Below, in pieces: positions 5,379-11,608 of a DNA stretch of 32,289 nucleotides. Below the pieces are notes generated by a model that was not told where the DNA came from, did no database searches, and saw only the letters and a list, made by a program, of their open reading frames with translations. How positions within the stretch are numbered: position 1 is the stretch's first letter; every line of letters starts with the position of its first letter. The translations under genes were made by a program, and so were the position numbers. Origin of the DNA: a virus. The stretch spans positions 1 through 32,289 of the IMG/VR virus record IMGVR_UViG_3300006802_000305; one strand, given 5' to 3'.

Positions 5379-6098
5379 ATTAAGTGGTTTAAGCATTATT
5401 CAAACGCTCACACTAATAAAATGATCCAAGCAATAATATCCGAGTCAGGTCTGGCCGATGCCATGAGGTACTGGCTACTACTTGAGTTACTGTGCAGCGA
5501 ATTCAAAAAAGACACCACAGAATTTATCTTTTCAACGCGTCAATTACAGGATGCGTTACATATAAAGTTCACCAAAAAGCTAACAACTTTTGCGCAACTT
5601 TTGACCAACTTTTCGACAACTTTTGACCAAAAGTCACTCAACTTTTGCCAACTTTCGGATAATTTTTGGAAAATTGAAACTCGTATTATACTGGATTTAA
5701 TGGGAAAAGACTTCAAAAGGACGCGGCTTAAAAGCGGCAATGCCACCCCTAAGAATAAAGAAGAAAGAATAAAGAAGAAAGAATATATATGTGTCAGTGA
5801 TTTTTCGGATGATTTAAAAAAAATTTACGCAGGGTACCCACGGAAGGAAGGTACCAAAGTCGGTATGGCGCGTCTAAAAAAACAGATTAAAAACCTTGAT
5901 GACCTTAACCGCTTCCGACAGGCCGTGGAGAACTACACTGACATGGTCAAATCTGAAAACCGGGAGAGGAAGCATATAAAACAATTTTCCGCTTTCACTA
6001 ACTGTTGGGAGGATTATATCGAAAAACCCACAACCACTCTAAGCGCGGTGGAAGATGATATGCGTAAACTCTTAGGGCCTGCGAGCTATGACCTCTAG
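5379..6098 (+). CDS. Replication initiator / replisome organiser, ATT start
   Basis: 239 residues if started at ATT 5379. The first residues, (M)KWFKHYSNAHTNKMIQ, match the strongly conserved opening of phage replisome-organiser proteins (WFKHYSNA...), continuing ADAMRYWLLLELLCSEF. GGAGG ends five bases before the ATT. The first ATG (5421) has no such site and would remove the conserved opening. The N-terminal ~75 residues are the winged-helix-like DNA-binding part, the middle is low-complexity (encoded by the iteron array), and the C-terminal part (SDDLKKIYAGYPRKEGTKVG...) recalls lambda O/DnaD-type partner-binding regions. Just upstream of a DnaB-like ATPase, as in lambda O-P type modules. 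Confidence 0.8.
   Translation: MKWFKHYSNAHTNKMIQAIISESGLADAMRYWLLLELLCSEFKKDTTEFIFSTRQLQDALHIKFTKKLTTFAQLLTNFSTTFDQKSLNFCQLSDNFWKIETRIILDLMGKDFKRTRLKSGNATPKNKEERIKKKEYICVSDFSDDLKKIYAGYPRKEGTKVGMARLKKQIKNLDDLNRFRQAVENYTDMVKSENRERKHIKQFSAFTNCWEDYIEKPTTTLSAVEDDMRKLLGPASYDL
5584..5659 (+). repeat. Iteron-like 11-bp repeats inside the initiator gene (candidate origin)
   Basis: CAACTTTTG starts at 5584, 5595, 5617 and 5639. Degenerate copies start at 5606 (CAACTTTTC) and 5649 (CAACTTTCG), and an inverted copy (CAAAAGT) at 5628. Spacing is 11,11,11,11,11,10 bases. Since 11 is not a multiple of three, the protein is not repeated in register, so the constraint is on DNA. About 90 bp downstream is a 40-bp purine-rich, AT-rich tract. 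Iterons followed by an AT-rich tract within the initiator gene is the lambda O-gene origin layout. Confidence 0.65.
5751..5790 (+). other. AT-rich purine tract, candidate DNA unwinding element
   Basis: Forty bases containing only seven G and no C, built from a repeated GAAGAAAGAATA-like unit and ending in ATATATAT. It codes for KNKEERIKKKEYI in the initiator. Position, length and composition resemble the AT-rich segment next to the iterons in lambda-type origins. Functional assignment is inference from that layout. Confidence 0.45.
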
Positions 6099-6876
6099 CG
6101 AAGAGTTAAAAATATTAAAACAGCTTTCCGAGGAAACCCATTTTAAAACGGGGCTTGGTTTTTTATCGGAGCATCGGGGATGGCGACGAGGGAAGATACA
6201 TACAATTTTAGGAGTAAGTCATGGCGGCAAATCAACACTTATCCGAACATTGGTTAAGGATATTACAGAGCATTTATACCGCAAGGAGTTTGTCGGGGTG
6301 TACTTAAGTGAGGAATCTAAGGATGAATTATTAATTGAACTTTCCCACACTGACGGGGTTGATTTAAACAGGTTGGTTATATTTTCAGAGCAGGATTACT
6401 CGAGCAACAATCCTGAGAAATTATTTTTTGTTTTACAGAAACTGGCCGAGAAAACAGATATTTTATTTTTGGATAATATAACAACGTCACTCATATACGC
6501 CGACAGAAAAATAAATGAACAAACACAAATGGCATTAAAAATAAAACAGCTAGCGAGTGAAAAAATGATCCCAATTGTAGTGGTTGCACATACAGGAAAA
6601 CAAATTGGCACAGGCTATCCGCGAATGATTGAGATGGATGATATCAGAGGATGCTCCACCCTGGTAAATATTTCACATTTCTTTTATGTACTCCAATCAA
6701 TCTATATCGGCGAAGAGAGGCATAATATTTTGCGTATAACCAAAAGTCGCGGCCAACCTGTAGAAAATACCATATTCAAACTTTACTACTACAGTAAGAG
6801 CCGTATTTTTGGTAAGTGCGAGGCGATTGATTTTGAAGTGTTTAGTGAATTATTTAAAAGAAGGAATAAGCTATGA
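6088..6876 (+). CDS. DnaB-like RecA-fold ATPase / helicase
   Basis: 262 residues. Walker A GVSHGGKST (42-50), Walker B DILFLDN (124-130), the VVVAHTGK motif (164-171) and DDIRGCSTLVNISHFFYVL (184-202), which corresponds to the DnaB motif with an Arg before a small-residue turn, then TKSRGQP in place of the usual KxRNG. This matches the C-terminal ATPase domain of replicative helicases without the N-terminal domain. It could be a phage helicase or a RecA-type loader. It overlaps the initiator gene by 11 bases, so the two are co-translated as an origin module. Confidence 0.75.
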   Translation: MTSSEELKILKQLSEETHFKTGLGFLSEHRGWRRGKIHTILGVSHGGKSTLIRTLVKDITEHLYRKEFVGVYLSEESKDELLIELSHTDGVDLNRLVIFSEQDYSSNNPEKLFFVLQKLAEKTDILFLDNITTSLIYADRKINEQTQMALKIKQLASEKMIPIVVVAHTGKQIGTGYPRMIEMDDIRGCSTLVNISHFFYVLQSIYIGEERHNILRITKSRGQPVENTIFKLYYYSKSRIFGKCEAIDFEVFSELFKRRNKL

Positions 6877-7085
6877 AGTGCTGGTGCGCGGACATTGGTT
6901 ATACTTGCCTTGAATGCGAAAAGGAAAACAAGTGGGGATTATTGAAAGATAGCGACAAGGCGAAGTTGTTAAAATATTTATACAACCAAGAAACAGACAC
7001 TATGAATTGGCTTAATGAAAACAGCTTGTGTGTTTCAATGGTGCCCGACAGATACTGCGGGAATTTAATAGGAGTACAAAAATAA
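6873..7085 (+). CDS. Small Cys-rich hypothetical protein
   Basis: 70 residues in an ATGA overlap with the ATPase gene, with GAAGGA eight bases upstream. MKCWCADIGYTCLECEKE carries four Cys within 15 residues, two more follow at LCVSMVPDRYC. Metal binding is likely; no family is recognised. First of the string of small accessory genes that runs to 9290. Confidence 0.6.
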   Translation: MKCWCADIGYTCLECEKENKWGLLKDSDKAKLLKYLYNQETDTMNWLNENSLCVSMVPDRYCGNLIGVQK

Positions 7086-7100
7086 TTAGAGAGGTAGAGG

Positions 7101-7205
7101 ATGAGTATTAGTATATGGTGGCTACTTTTAGTCCCGTTGGCCTTTTTGGTGGGAGTTTGGATTGTGGCTGCAAAGGTTTTTGGGGGATGGAATTTGTGGA
7201 AGTAA
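7101..7205 (+). CDS. Tiny membrane protein (34 aa)
   Basis: ATG 7101 directly after a GAGGTAGAGG cassette. The product, starting MSISIWWLLLVPLAFLVG, is one transmembrane helix followed by a short tail ending NLWK. Such single-span peptides are common among phage accessory genes; function unknown. It overlaps the next gene in another frame. Confidence 0.6.
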   Translation: MSISIWWLLLVPLAFLVGVWIVAAKVFGGWNLWK

Positions 7206-7498
7206 GAAAAAGAATTATAGAGTCGATCGCTAGTGGTGTAAATATAGAAATTAGGCCCGTGATTAATTCTAAAATTGAATCGCTTGAGCGGGCAGGTGTT
7301 GAATTTGAGAGCTATAGACACGCTTTTTCTCTTGGATATATTACAGGTATGAGTAACCCAACATTTGAAGCTGTGCAGGAATCTGTTAGGGTAATGAAGT
7401 TGTTTGGCTCTCTTGATGATAACGGCAAAAGAATAATTATGTTAATAATGGATGGAATTAAGGCGAGATATAAGGATAAGGAGACGGATAATGGTTGA
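7187..7498 (+). CDS. Hypothetical helical protein
   Basis: About 103 residues from ATG 7187; the GTG at 7196 is a real alternative because GGGGG (7182-7186) is well spaced for it but touches the ATG. The product is helical (RKRIIESIASGVNIEIRPVI at the start, then YRHAFSLGYITGM and KRIIMLIMDGIKARYKDK), with no recognised family. It overlaps both neighbours. Confidence 0.55.
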   Translation: MEFVEVRKRIIESIASGVNIEIRPVINSKIESLERAGVEFESYRHAFSLGYITGMSNPTFEAVQESVRVMKLFGSLDDNGKRIIMLIMDGIKARYKDKETDNG

Positions 7499-7715
7499 TT
7501 TAATAATAAACTACGATAAGAAAACGGGCGAAAGTCTGGAGTATTGGCCGTGTGACGGGGTTAATGTAAAATCTCATGGGTTTCATATTTTAGACAAAAA
7601 CAATTGTGAAATAACTCAAATATGGCTTGATGATAAACAGGCCAAGTCTCTTGCTTTTGGAATATTAAACTCGCTAACGAGAAAAATAAAAGTGAGCGGG
7701 GTAGGGGATGAGTAG
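7491..7715 (+). CDS. Hypothetical protein (74 aa)
   Basis: ATG 7491 with AAGGAG seven bases upstream, overlapping the previous stop by eight bases. The product (MVDLIINYDKKTGESLEYWP, later ITQIWLDDKQAKSLAFGILN) looks like a small alpha/beta protein of a type seen in other phage accessory regions. No function known. Confidence 0.6.
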   Translation: MVDLIINYDKKTGESLEYWPCDGVNVKSHGFHILDKNNCEITQIWLDDKQAKSLAFGILNSLTRKIKVSGVGDE

Positions 7716-7962
7716 AAACTGTGTAACTCACTTTCACGCTTGTGATTGTCGAGAAGAAAAATTCAAAAAACTTGAAGAGGAAAACGCCGAACTGCAGGCT
7801 AAAATCAAGCAATTCGCTGCGTGTATCGGGGATTTCCATAGGCTTGGCAAGTGTCACACAACAAGAGAGGCATGGGTTTGCGCTGGTAAATATATAGAAA
7901 AACATGCCACCACAATAAAAGAAGCTGAAGAGTTATTAAAAAACGAGGTAGAGAATGAATAA
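7708..7962 (+). CDS. His/Cys cluster coiled-coil protein
   Basis: 84 residues. It opens with RNCVTHFHACDCREEKFKKL, a compact His/Cys group likely to bind metal, followed by a coiled coil (LEEENAELQAKIKQF). This N-terminal signature is familiar from small phage proteins of unknown role. Translated from a degenerate copy of the repeated start cassette, with an eight-base overlap to the previous gene. Its C-terminus, NEVENE, is encoded by the next cassette. Confidence 0.65.
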   Translation: MSRNCVTHFHACDCREEKFKKLEEENAELQAKIKQFAACIGDFHRLGKCHTTREAWVCAGKYIEKHATTIKEAEELLKNEVENE

Positions 7963-8263
7963 ACACAGTGGCTCATCCTTCGACGACCTTTTAAAAGAGG
8001 AAGGAGTGGAAATTGTGGAGATAACAAATTGCGCCCATGGGAAACCCATCAAGGAAGACTGTCAGGAGTGCATAACAGATAAGATTATAGACGATCTTAG
8101 GGATGATATATTGGAGCTTAGGTATAAGTTGGAAAGGGCAAAGGAATTAATTAAAAGCGTTACTGACGCTTTAGATGACGAACACCAGATATTCTCACTA
8201 ATAGCTAGGGTAGAGTGTGAGTGTAGGAAATGGCTTATGGAAAACGAGGTAGAGAATGAATGA
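7955..8263 (+). CDS. Hypothetical protein with HigA-like N-terminal tag
   Basis: 102 residues. The start MNKHSGSSFDDLLKEEG closely recalls the N-terminal peptide of some XRE/HigA-type antitoxins (KHIGSSFDDFLxEEG), but the rest differs: NCAHGKPIKEDCQEC, a Cys/His cluster, then a helical segment and ECECRKWL. Ends in NEVENE, the same cassette-encoded tail as the previous gene. The similarity is from memory and may mark a shared interaction peptide. No function assigned. Confidence 0.6.
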   Translation: MNKHSGSSFDDLLKEEGVEIVEITNCAHGKPIKEDCQECITDKIIDDLRDDILELRYKLERAKELIKSVTDALDDEHQIFSLIARVECECRKWLMENEVENE

Positions 8264-8495
8264 GATATATCAATTTTTTAAAGCCCTCGCCTTAGTGCTC
8301 TTAATAAGCTCTAGTATTATTTTTTTTATTATTGGTGTTGTCGAATCAGATTTAGATGGGAATTGCGAATATCCATCTATTGCATCGTACTTCCCGACTA
8401 GGGTGATGGCGTGTGAGTTGTTTAAGCATCGGTTTGAAAACCAACAAAAGAAAATCGGCGAGATTAATGAAAAAGCATGGGAGAAGACAAGATGA
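8256..8495 (+). CDS. Small membrane protein
   Basis: 79 residues. Residues ~9-29 form a transmembrane helix (ALALVLLISSSIIFFIIGVV), followed by a conserved-looking CEYPSIASYFPTRVMACELF segment with two Cys and a charged tail. The pattern is typical of small phage membrane proteins with an extracytoplasmic Cys pair. Start from a cassette copy; stop overlaps the next ATG (ATGA). Confidence 0.65.
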   Translation: MNEIYQFFKALALVLLISSSIIFFIIGVVESDLDGNCEYPSIASYFPTRVMACELFKHRFENQQKKIGEINEKAWEKTR

Positions 8496-8812
8496 GCGAT
8501 ATGAAAAAATGCTTCCGTTGCGGGCTTTTTGACAGTGAAGATGGGGTCTGGGTTTGTCGTATGCATGGCCACAGTATTTCTGAACCATTCAGGGAAGTGT
8601 GTCCTAAAATTATTCAAGTCGACGATTATATAGATAACCAAGTTGAGGATATTTGTAAAAAAGAAATAGCACTTGTGAAACTCCAGAAAGAACTCGCCAC
8701 CGCTAGAAAGGTTATTGAAACGTACCAATGCCCAACTTGCGCTGGTGAAGATTTCGCATCTGATAAATGTGATGAGTTAATATCATGTAAATGGCTTAAA
8801 AAAACGAGGTAG
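8492..8812 (+). CDS. Cys-rich coiled-coil hypothetical protein
   Basis: ATG 8492 is chosen for the ATGA overlap with the previous stop and GGGAGAAG upstream; an in-frame ATG at 8477 also exists. 106 residues: KKCFRCGLFD, VCRMHGH and CPK give a zinc-binding N-half, then a coiled coil (KKEIALVKLQKELATARKV) and a second Cys group (CPTCAGEDFASDKC). Ends KTR, encoded by the next cassette. Unknown role. Confidence 0.6.
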   Translation: MSDMKKCFRCGLFDSEDGVWVCRMHGHSISEPFREVCPKIIQVDDYIDNQVEDICKKEIALVKLQKELATARKVIETYQCPTCAGEDFASDKCDELISCKWLKKTR

Positions 8813-8815
8813 AGG

Positions 8816-9010
8816 ATGAGTGAATTTTGCAAACAATGCTCAATACTAATTTTTGGGGAAGATTTTGGAAACCTGAAAGGTATCTCAAAGCCTGAAGATG
8901 CGGAGAAAAATATCTACCCTATAGTAATTTGTGAAGGCTGTGGGCCAATTCAAGTTAACCCTGAAGGTGAATGTATAAGTAATGACTGTTTAAAAGCACC
9001 ACACAAATAA
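8816..9010 (+). CDS. Conserved small Cys-rich phage protein
   Basis: 64 residues: EFCKQCSILIFGEDFGNLKG, VICEGCGPIQVNPEG and CISNDC. This spacing of Cys residues around GEDFGDLKG and CEGCGPIQV is a familiar, widely conserved small phage protein without known function; it probably binds zinc. Preceded by an exact GAGGTAGAGG cassette. Confidence 0.7.
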   Translation: MSEFCKQCSILIFGEDFGNLKGISKPEDAEKNIYPIVICEGCGPIQVNPEGECISNDCLKAPHK

Positions 9011-9026
9011 GAAAACGAGGTAGAGG

Positions 9027-9290
9027 ATGAGTGAAACAAGACTAGAGTTTTGGAGTCGTCAGACTTTAAAAGAAACCGCTTCTAAAATACTTTGCGAATG
9101 GGCAGAAGATAGCAAGGAAAAGGATAGACGAATCGCGGAACTCGAATCTCGATGTAAAGAGTGGGAACAGAGGGCGCAGGTGATTGGCGGTAAATATTGG
9201 GACAAGGTTAATGAGTGTAAAGAACTTCAACAACAATATGCCAGAAAAGGAATAAACGGAGTTTATGACGAAAATGGAATAACGAGGTAG
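9027..9290 (+). CDS. Hypothetical coiled-coil protein
   Basis: 87 residues, almost entirely helical and charged (EFWSRQTLKETASKIL, then DRRIAELESRCKEWEQRAQV). No domain recognised. Starts after a GAGGTAGAGG cassette and ends inside the next one (ITR). That last cassette is followed only by a seven-codon frame from GTG 9294, so the module ends in a decayed or empty slot. Confidence 0.6.
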   Translation: MSETRLEFWSRQTLKETASKILCEWAEDSKEKDRRIAELESRCKEWEQRAQVIGGKYWDKVNECKELQQQYARKGINGVYDENGITR

Positions 9291-9313
9291 AGAGTGAATA
9301 GAACAGAGAGTAA

Positions 9314-9342
9314 GTGACAAAAGAAAATTACCGCGCTACAAT
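9314..9342 (+). promoter_or_regulatory. Strong sigma70-like promoter, probably leaderless
   Basis: GTGACA (9314-9319), 17-bp spacer, TACAAT (9337-9342): 5/6 at both boxes. ATG 9348 follows five bases after the -10, so the predicted transcript begins at or next to the start codon, and no ribosome-binding site exists. It marks the boundary between accessory and late genes. Confidence 0.6.
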
Positions 9343-9347
9343 AAAAC

Positions 9348-9551
9348 ATGGCGCGTCTACTGATTTACCTATTAGTTATCACCAACATAGAGCCAATCGA
9401 CTACATAGACCTCACGCCTCGCCCTGAATATATTGAAACCAAAGACCGCCCCGACATTGAAACGGAATACCTGGACATCTACGAATCGGACTACCAGCGA
9501 GAACTCGACGCTATCAATCGGGAGTTTGCGGGGATAGATTTTAGTTTCTAA
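9348..9551 (+). CDS. Acidic hypothetical protein, leaderless
   Basis: 67 residues: a short hydrophobic start (ARLLIYLLVITN) then a strongly acidic, Tyr-rich body (DYIDLTPRPEYIETKDRPDI). No recognised family. No ribosome-binding site; ATGGCGCG is the same first eight bases as the small terminase gene at 9610, and both follow a -10 box at 5-6 bases. The hydrophobic segment may be a membrane anchor or uncleaved signal. Confidence 0.5.
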   Translation: MARLLIYLLVITNIEPIDYIDLTPRPEYIETKDRPDIETEYLDIYESDYQRELDAINREFAGIDFSF

Positions 9552-9573
9552 TCTCGGAAATGGTAAAAATTGG

Positions 9574-9603
9574 TTGACCTTGCGGATATTAGCCTATTAG
9601 CAT
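9574..9603 (+). promoter_or_regulatory. Candidate leaderless promoter of small terminase
   Basis: TTGACC (9574-9579), 18-bp spacer, TAGCAT (9598-9603), six bases, ATG 9610. The 17 bases from 9597 to the GG of the start agree at 14 positions with the 17 before and at the portal start (14831-14847). That shared block, with no ribosome-binding site at either gene, suggests a common late promoter type. Confidence 0.5.
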
Positions 9604-9609
9604 TAAAGC

Positions 9610-10155
9610 ATGGCGCGAACTAAACGAGAATTGCCGCAATTGAGCTTAATGCAAAAGCGGTTTCTTAAATATTACCTAATGGACCCAACTAACGCCGCAG
9701 AGGCAGCACGCAAGGCCGGATACAGCCCCAAAACGGCGGCAAAAAAGGCCCACTTAATGCTCAAGGCCAAAAACACCCCCCTTTTGCCATATCTAGAGCA
9801 AGCTGCCAGCACAGGCGAATTAGAAATAGGCATGTCGGAAACCGATCTTTTTAATATGCTTGAGGGTATGGCCACCGTAAACATGTTTGACTTTATTAAT
9901 GTCAGCGGAGGGAGAACCATTGAAGTAAAAAGTCTTGAGGATATACCTTACGACTGGGGGCAGTATGTTAGAAAAGTTGAAGAAACGGCGCATGGAATAA
10001 GGATAGAGTTCTATGACAAGTCAAAGCCTATAGATATGCTTTTAAGGGCCAAGGGGGCCTATTCTAAGGACAATGAACAGAAAGCAAGCCTCACGATAGA
10101 GGAATATATTAAGAAAGTTAGGGACGATGAGAAGGGAAGCGATCCAATACAATAA
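9610..10155 (+). CDS. terS: Terminase small subunit
   Basis: 181 residues matching the Terminase_2 family of small terminases: LSLMQKRFLKYYLMDPTNAA then AARKAGYSPKTAAKKA (residues ~11-46), the DNA-binding N-domain. The middle part contains the ELEIGMSETDLFNMLEGMA helix pair, and a charged C-terminal tail. It recognises viral DNA and feeds it to the large terminase encoded downstream. Three genes separate the two subunits. The start lacks a ribosome-binding site, see the promoter entry. Its 3' end overlaps the next gene by 29 bases. Confidence 0.9.
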   Translation: MARTKRELPQLSLMQKRFLKYYLMDPTNAAEAARKAGYSPKTAAKKAHLMLKAKNTPLLPYLEQAASTGELEIGMSETDLFNMLEGMATVNMFDFINVSGGRTIEVKSLEDIPYDWGQYVRKVEETAHGIRIEFYDKSKPIDMLLRAKGAYSKDNEQKASLTIEEYIKKVRDDEKGSDPIQ

Positions 10156-10516
10156 TATAGGTGATCGCATTAGATTTGTGCGAAACACTCTAGGTCTAAC
10201 AATGGATACCGTAAGCCGTAGCACAGGTATACCAGTAGCATCTTATGCCAACCTGGAAAACAATCAGAGAACAGGGTTTTATGAACAGCTATACAGGCTT
10301 TCCCGCTTTTTGAACAAGGCCTGGCAGGATAGATACGGCACCTTTTCGGATTTCCCAAAATATCAAGGCGACTACTTAACAGATATATCAATTTTATGGA
10401 TTATGTTCGGTGAAGATTATTTAAAAGACTTATACACAAAAAAGGTTGCAGAGATTGAACAACGCTTTAGGGAGCGTGAGTTTGAGCTACTACAGCAACT
10501 GGAGGAACTTAAATGA
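10127..10516 (+). CDS. XRE-family HTH protein
   Basis: 129 residues. IGDRIRFVRNTLGLTMDTVS followed by STGIPVASYANLENNQRTG (residues 11-49) is a standard Cro/C1 helix-turn-helix. The C-terminal half is helical and ends in a coiled coil (EIEQRFREREFELLQQLEEL). ATG at 10127 has AGGGA three bases upstream. A regulator inside the packaging cluster may govern late genes, but the target is unknown. Ends in an ATGA overlap. Confidence 0.75.
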   Translation: MRREAIQYNNIGDRIRFVRNTLGLTMDTVSRSTGIPVASYANLENNQRTGFYEQLYRLSRFLNKAWQDRYGTFSDFPKYQGDYLTDISILWIMFGEDYLKDLYTKKVAEIEQRFREREFELLQQLEELK

Positions 10517-11250
10517 GTTATTTAACAGTGTTAACAAAACACGCCAGAGACAATGGGTTAGAATGGGACGGCAGGGCATCGGTGCCAAAATTAATTAAAC
10601 TACTATCCGATAGTGATATTGATGTGCCAGATGACCCAGGTAGCGGATTTGCCGCCGAGTTTTCTGCTTTGCAAGACAACTTCGGTAAATTAGGGAAACT
10701 CTCTGTGAGGCTTAAAGGCATTAAAGACCGCGATGAAAAGAAAAGGATACGCGACGGCTATAGTATAGGTATAAATCGTGTTAAAAAGGCAGCGAAGGCG
10801 CTTAAATTGGAATTGTTAGAGCGTGGTGATAAAGAAGATTATTTTAAGGTGTTAAAATGGGAGCGCTCGCGCCGTCTTATTGATGTGAATGACGAATATG
10901 CTCTCAATGATTACGAACAGAGTCAAATTAAAGACAGATGTTTGTGCGTATCTAAAACACCCGTGGCCATACCCGCGCAAGTTGACGAAGAGTATCCATA
11001 TTTTAAAGAGTGGGATGATTCAGAAGAGCGTCAGTGCTATATGTATACCGTTTATATTAAATACATCAAAGCGCCGGAGGATCAAATCGGTAAGGCCCTG
11101 GCATGGGATATTGAAAATGGGTATAAACCAGATAAGTCTGAATACCCAAAAGAAAAGGTTTTATGGCGACGCCACACATGGCGTGAGTCAGAATTTAAGC
11201 GTTATTTCAAAGTCGATGACGACAAATTATTGGAGAGTTTATATGAGTAA
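10513..11250 (+). CDS. Hypothetical protein in packaging cluster
   Basis: 245 residues, not recognised. N-terminal LTKHARDNGLEWDGRASVPK..., a Lys-rich helical middle (KKRIRDGYSIGINRVKKAAK), and an acidic, aromatic C-half (EYPYFKEWDDSEERQCYMYT). ATGA overlap with the HTH gene and, at the other end, overlap with the next gene, so it belongs to the same translation-coupled operon as the terminases. No signal peptide or membrane span. Confidence 0.65.
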   Translation: MSYLTVLTKHARDNGLEWDGRASVPKLIKLLSDSDIDVPDDPGSGFAAEFSALQDNFGKLGKLSVRLKGIKDRDEKKRIRDGYSIGINRVKKAAKALKLELLERGDKEDYFKVLKWERSRRLIDVNDEYALNDYEQSQIKDRCLCVSKTPVAIPAQVDEEYPYFKEWDDSEERQCYMYTVYIKYIKAPEDQIGKALAWDIENGYKPDKSEYPKEKVLWRRHTWRESEFKRYFKVDDDKLLESLYE

Positions 11251-11581
11251 GACAAAGAAGAAGGTTGCGGCAAAAACAGTTTCTCAACGTGTAGCAAGCG
11301 AGAAGGCAGATAAGCGGGAGGCATTTAAACCCCCCCCACAGCCAAATAAAGCCGGGCTGGAGGCCGAAAAGGAAGCTGCTGCCCTCGCCAAAAAGGTCGC
11401 CGGTGCAAAATTTAGACCATGCGTGGCAAAAGTAAACATTCCCGCCAGAAACATTTCAAACCAGGAGAAGTGTCTTTTTCTGGAAGACGACGGGCTTTTT
11501 TATGTGAAAAAAGATGCAGAGGCAGCATTGCCAACACGCTTCAATAGAAAGTTATTTAATAGATATTTCACTGTCAAATAA
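11243..11581 (+). CDS. Basic hypothetical protein before large terminase
   Basis: 112 residues from ATG 11243 (GGAGAG seven bases upstream; overlaps the previous TAA). Lys-rich N-terminus (SKTKKKVAAKTVSQRVASEK), an Ala/Glu helical stretch (GLEAEKEAAALAKKVAGAKF), then a more ordered C-half ending FNRKLFNRYFTVK. Unknown function. A terminator-like hairpin follows five bases after its stop. Confidence 0.6.
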   Translation: MSKTKKKVAAKTVSQRVASEKADKREAFKPPPQPNKAGLEAEKEAAALAKKVAGAKFRPCVAKVNIPARNISNQEKCLFLEDDGLFYVKKDAEAALPTRFNRKLFNRYFTVK

Positions 11582-11585
11582 GGCA

Positions 11586-11608
11586 GGCGGGCACGTCCCG
11601 CCATTTTT
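11586..11608 (+). terminator. Terminator-like hairpin abutting the large terminase start
   Basis: GGCGGG-CACGT-CCCGCC (11586-11602) followed by ATTTTT and then ATG at 11609. It has the form of an intrinsic terminator: perfect six-pair GC stem, five-base loop, T-tract. Since no ribosome-binding site lies between hairpin and ATG, it could cap the upstream operon, attenuate terminase expression, or both. Confidence 0.6.

Larger units (their letters stand above)
7091..9293 (+). repeat. Repeated ribosome-binding/start cassette before small genes
   Basis: The element (AAAAC)GAGGTAGAG(A/G) directly abuts start codons. Copies: 7091-7100 (ATG 7101), a degenerate GGGGTAGGGG at 7698-7707 (ATG 7708), 7945-7954 (ATG 7955), 8246-8255 (ATG 8256), 8806-8815 (ATG 8816), 9017-9026 (ATG 9027), 9284-9293 (GTG 9294, which opens only a seven-codon frame). 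Several are preceded by AAAAC, and two also share AAATGGCTTA further upstream. When read through by the upstream gene it encodes either a NEVENE ending or a TR ending. Confidence 0.75.

Noticed and set aside
9294-9317. Seven-codon frame after the last start cassette as a gene
   Set aside because: Too short to support; treated as an empty or decayed cassette slot.
10889-11242. Long N-terminal extension of the gene at 11243
   Set aside because: The extension is the shadow of the 10513 gene in another frame; ATG 11243 has a proper ribosome-binding site and overlap.
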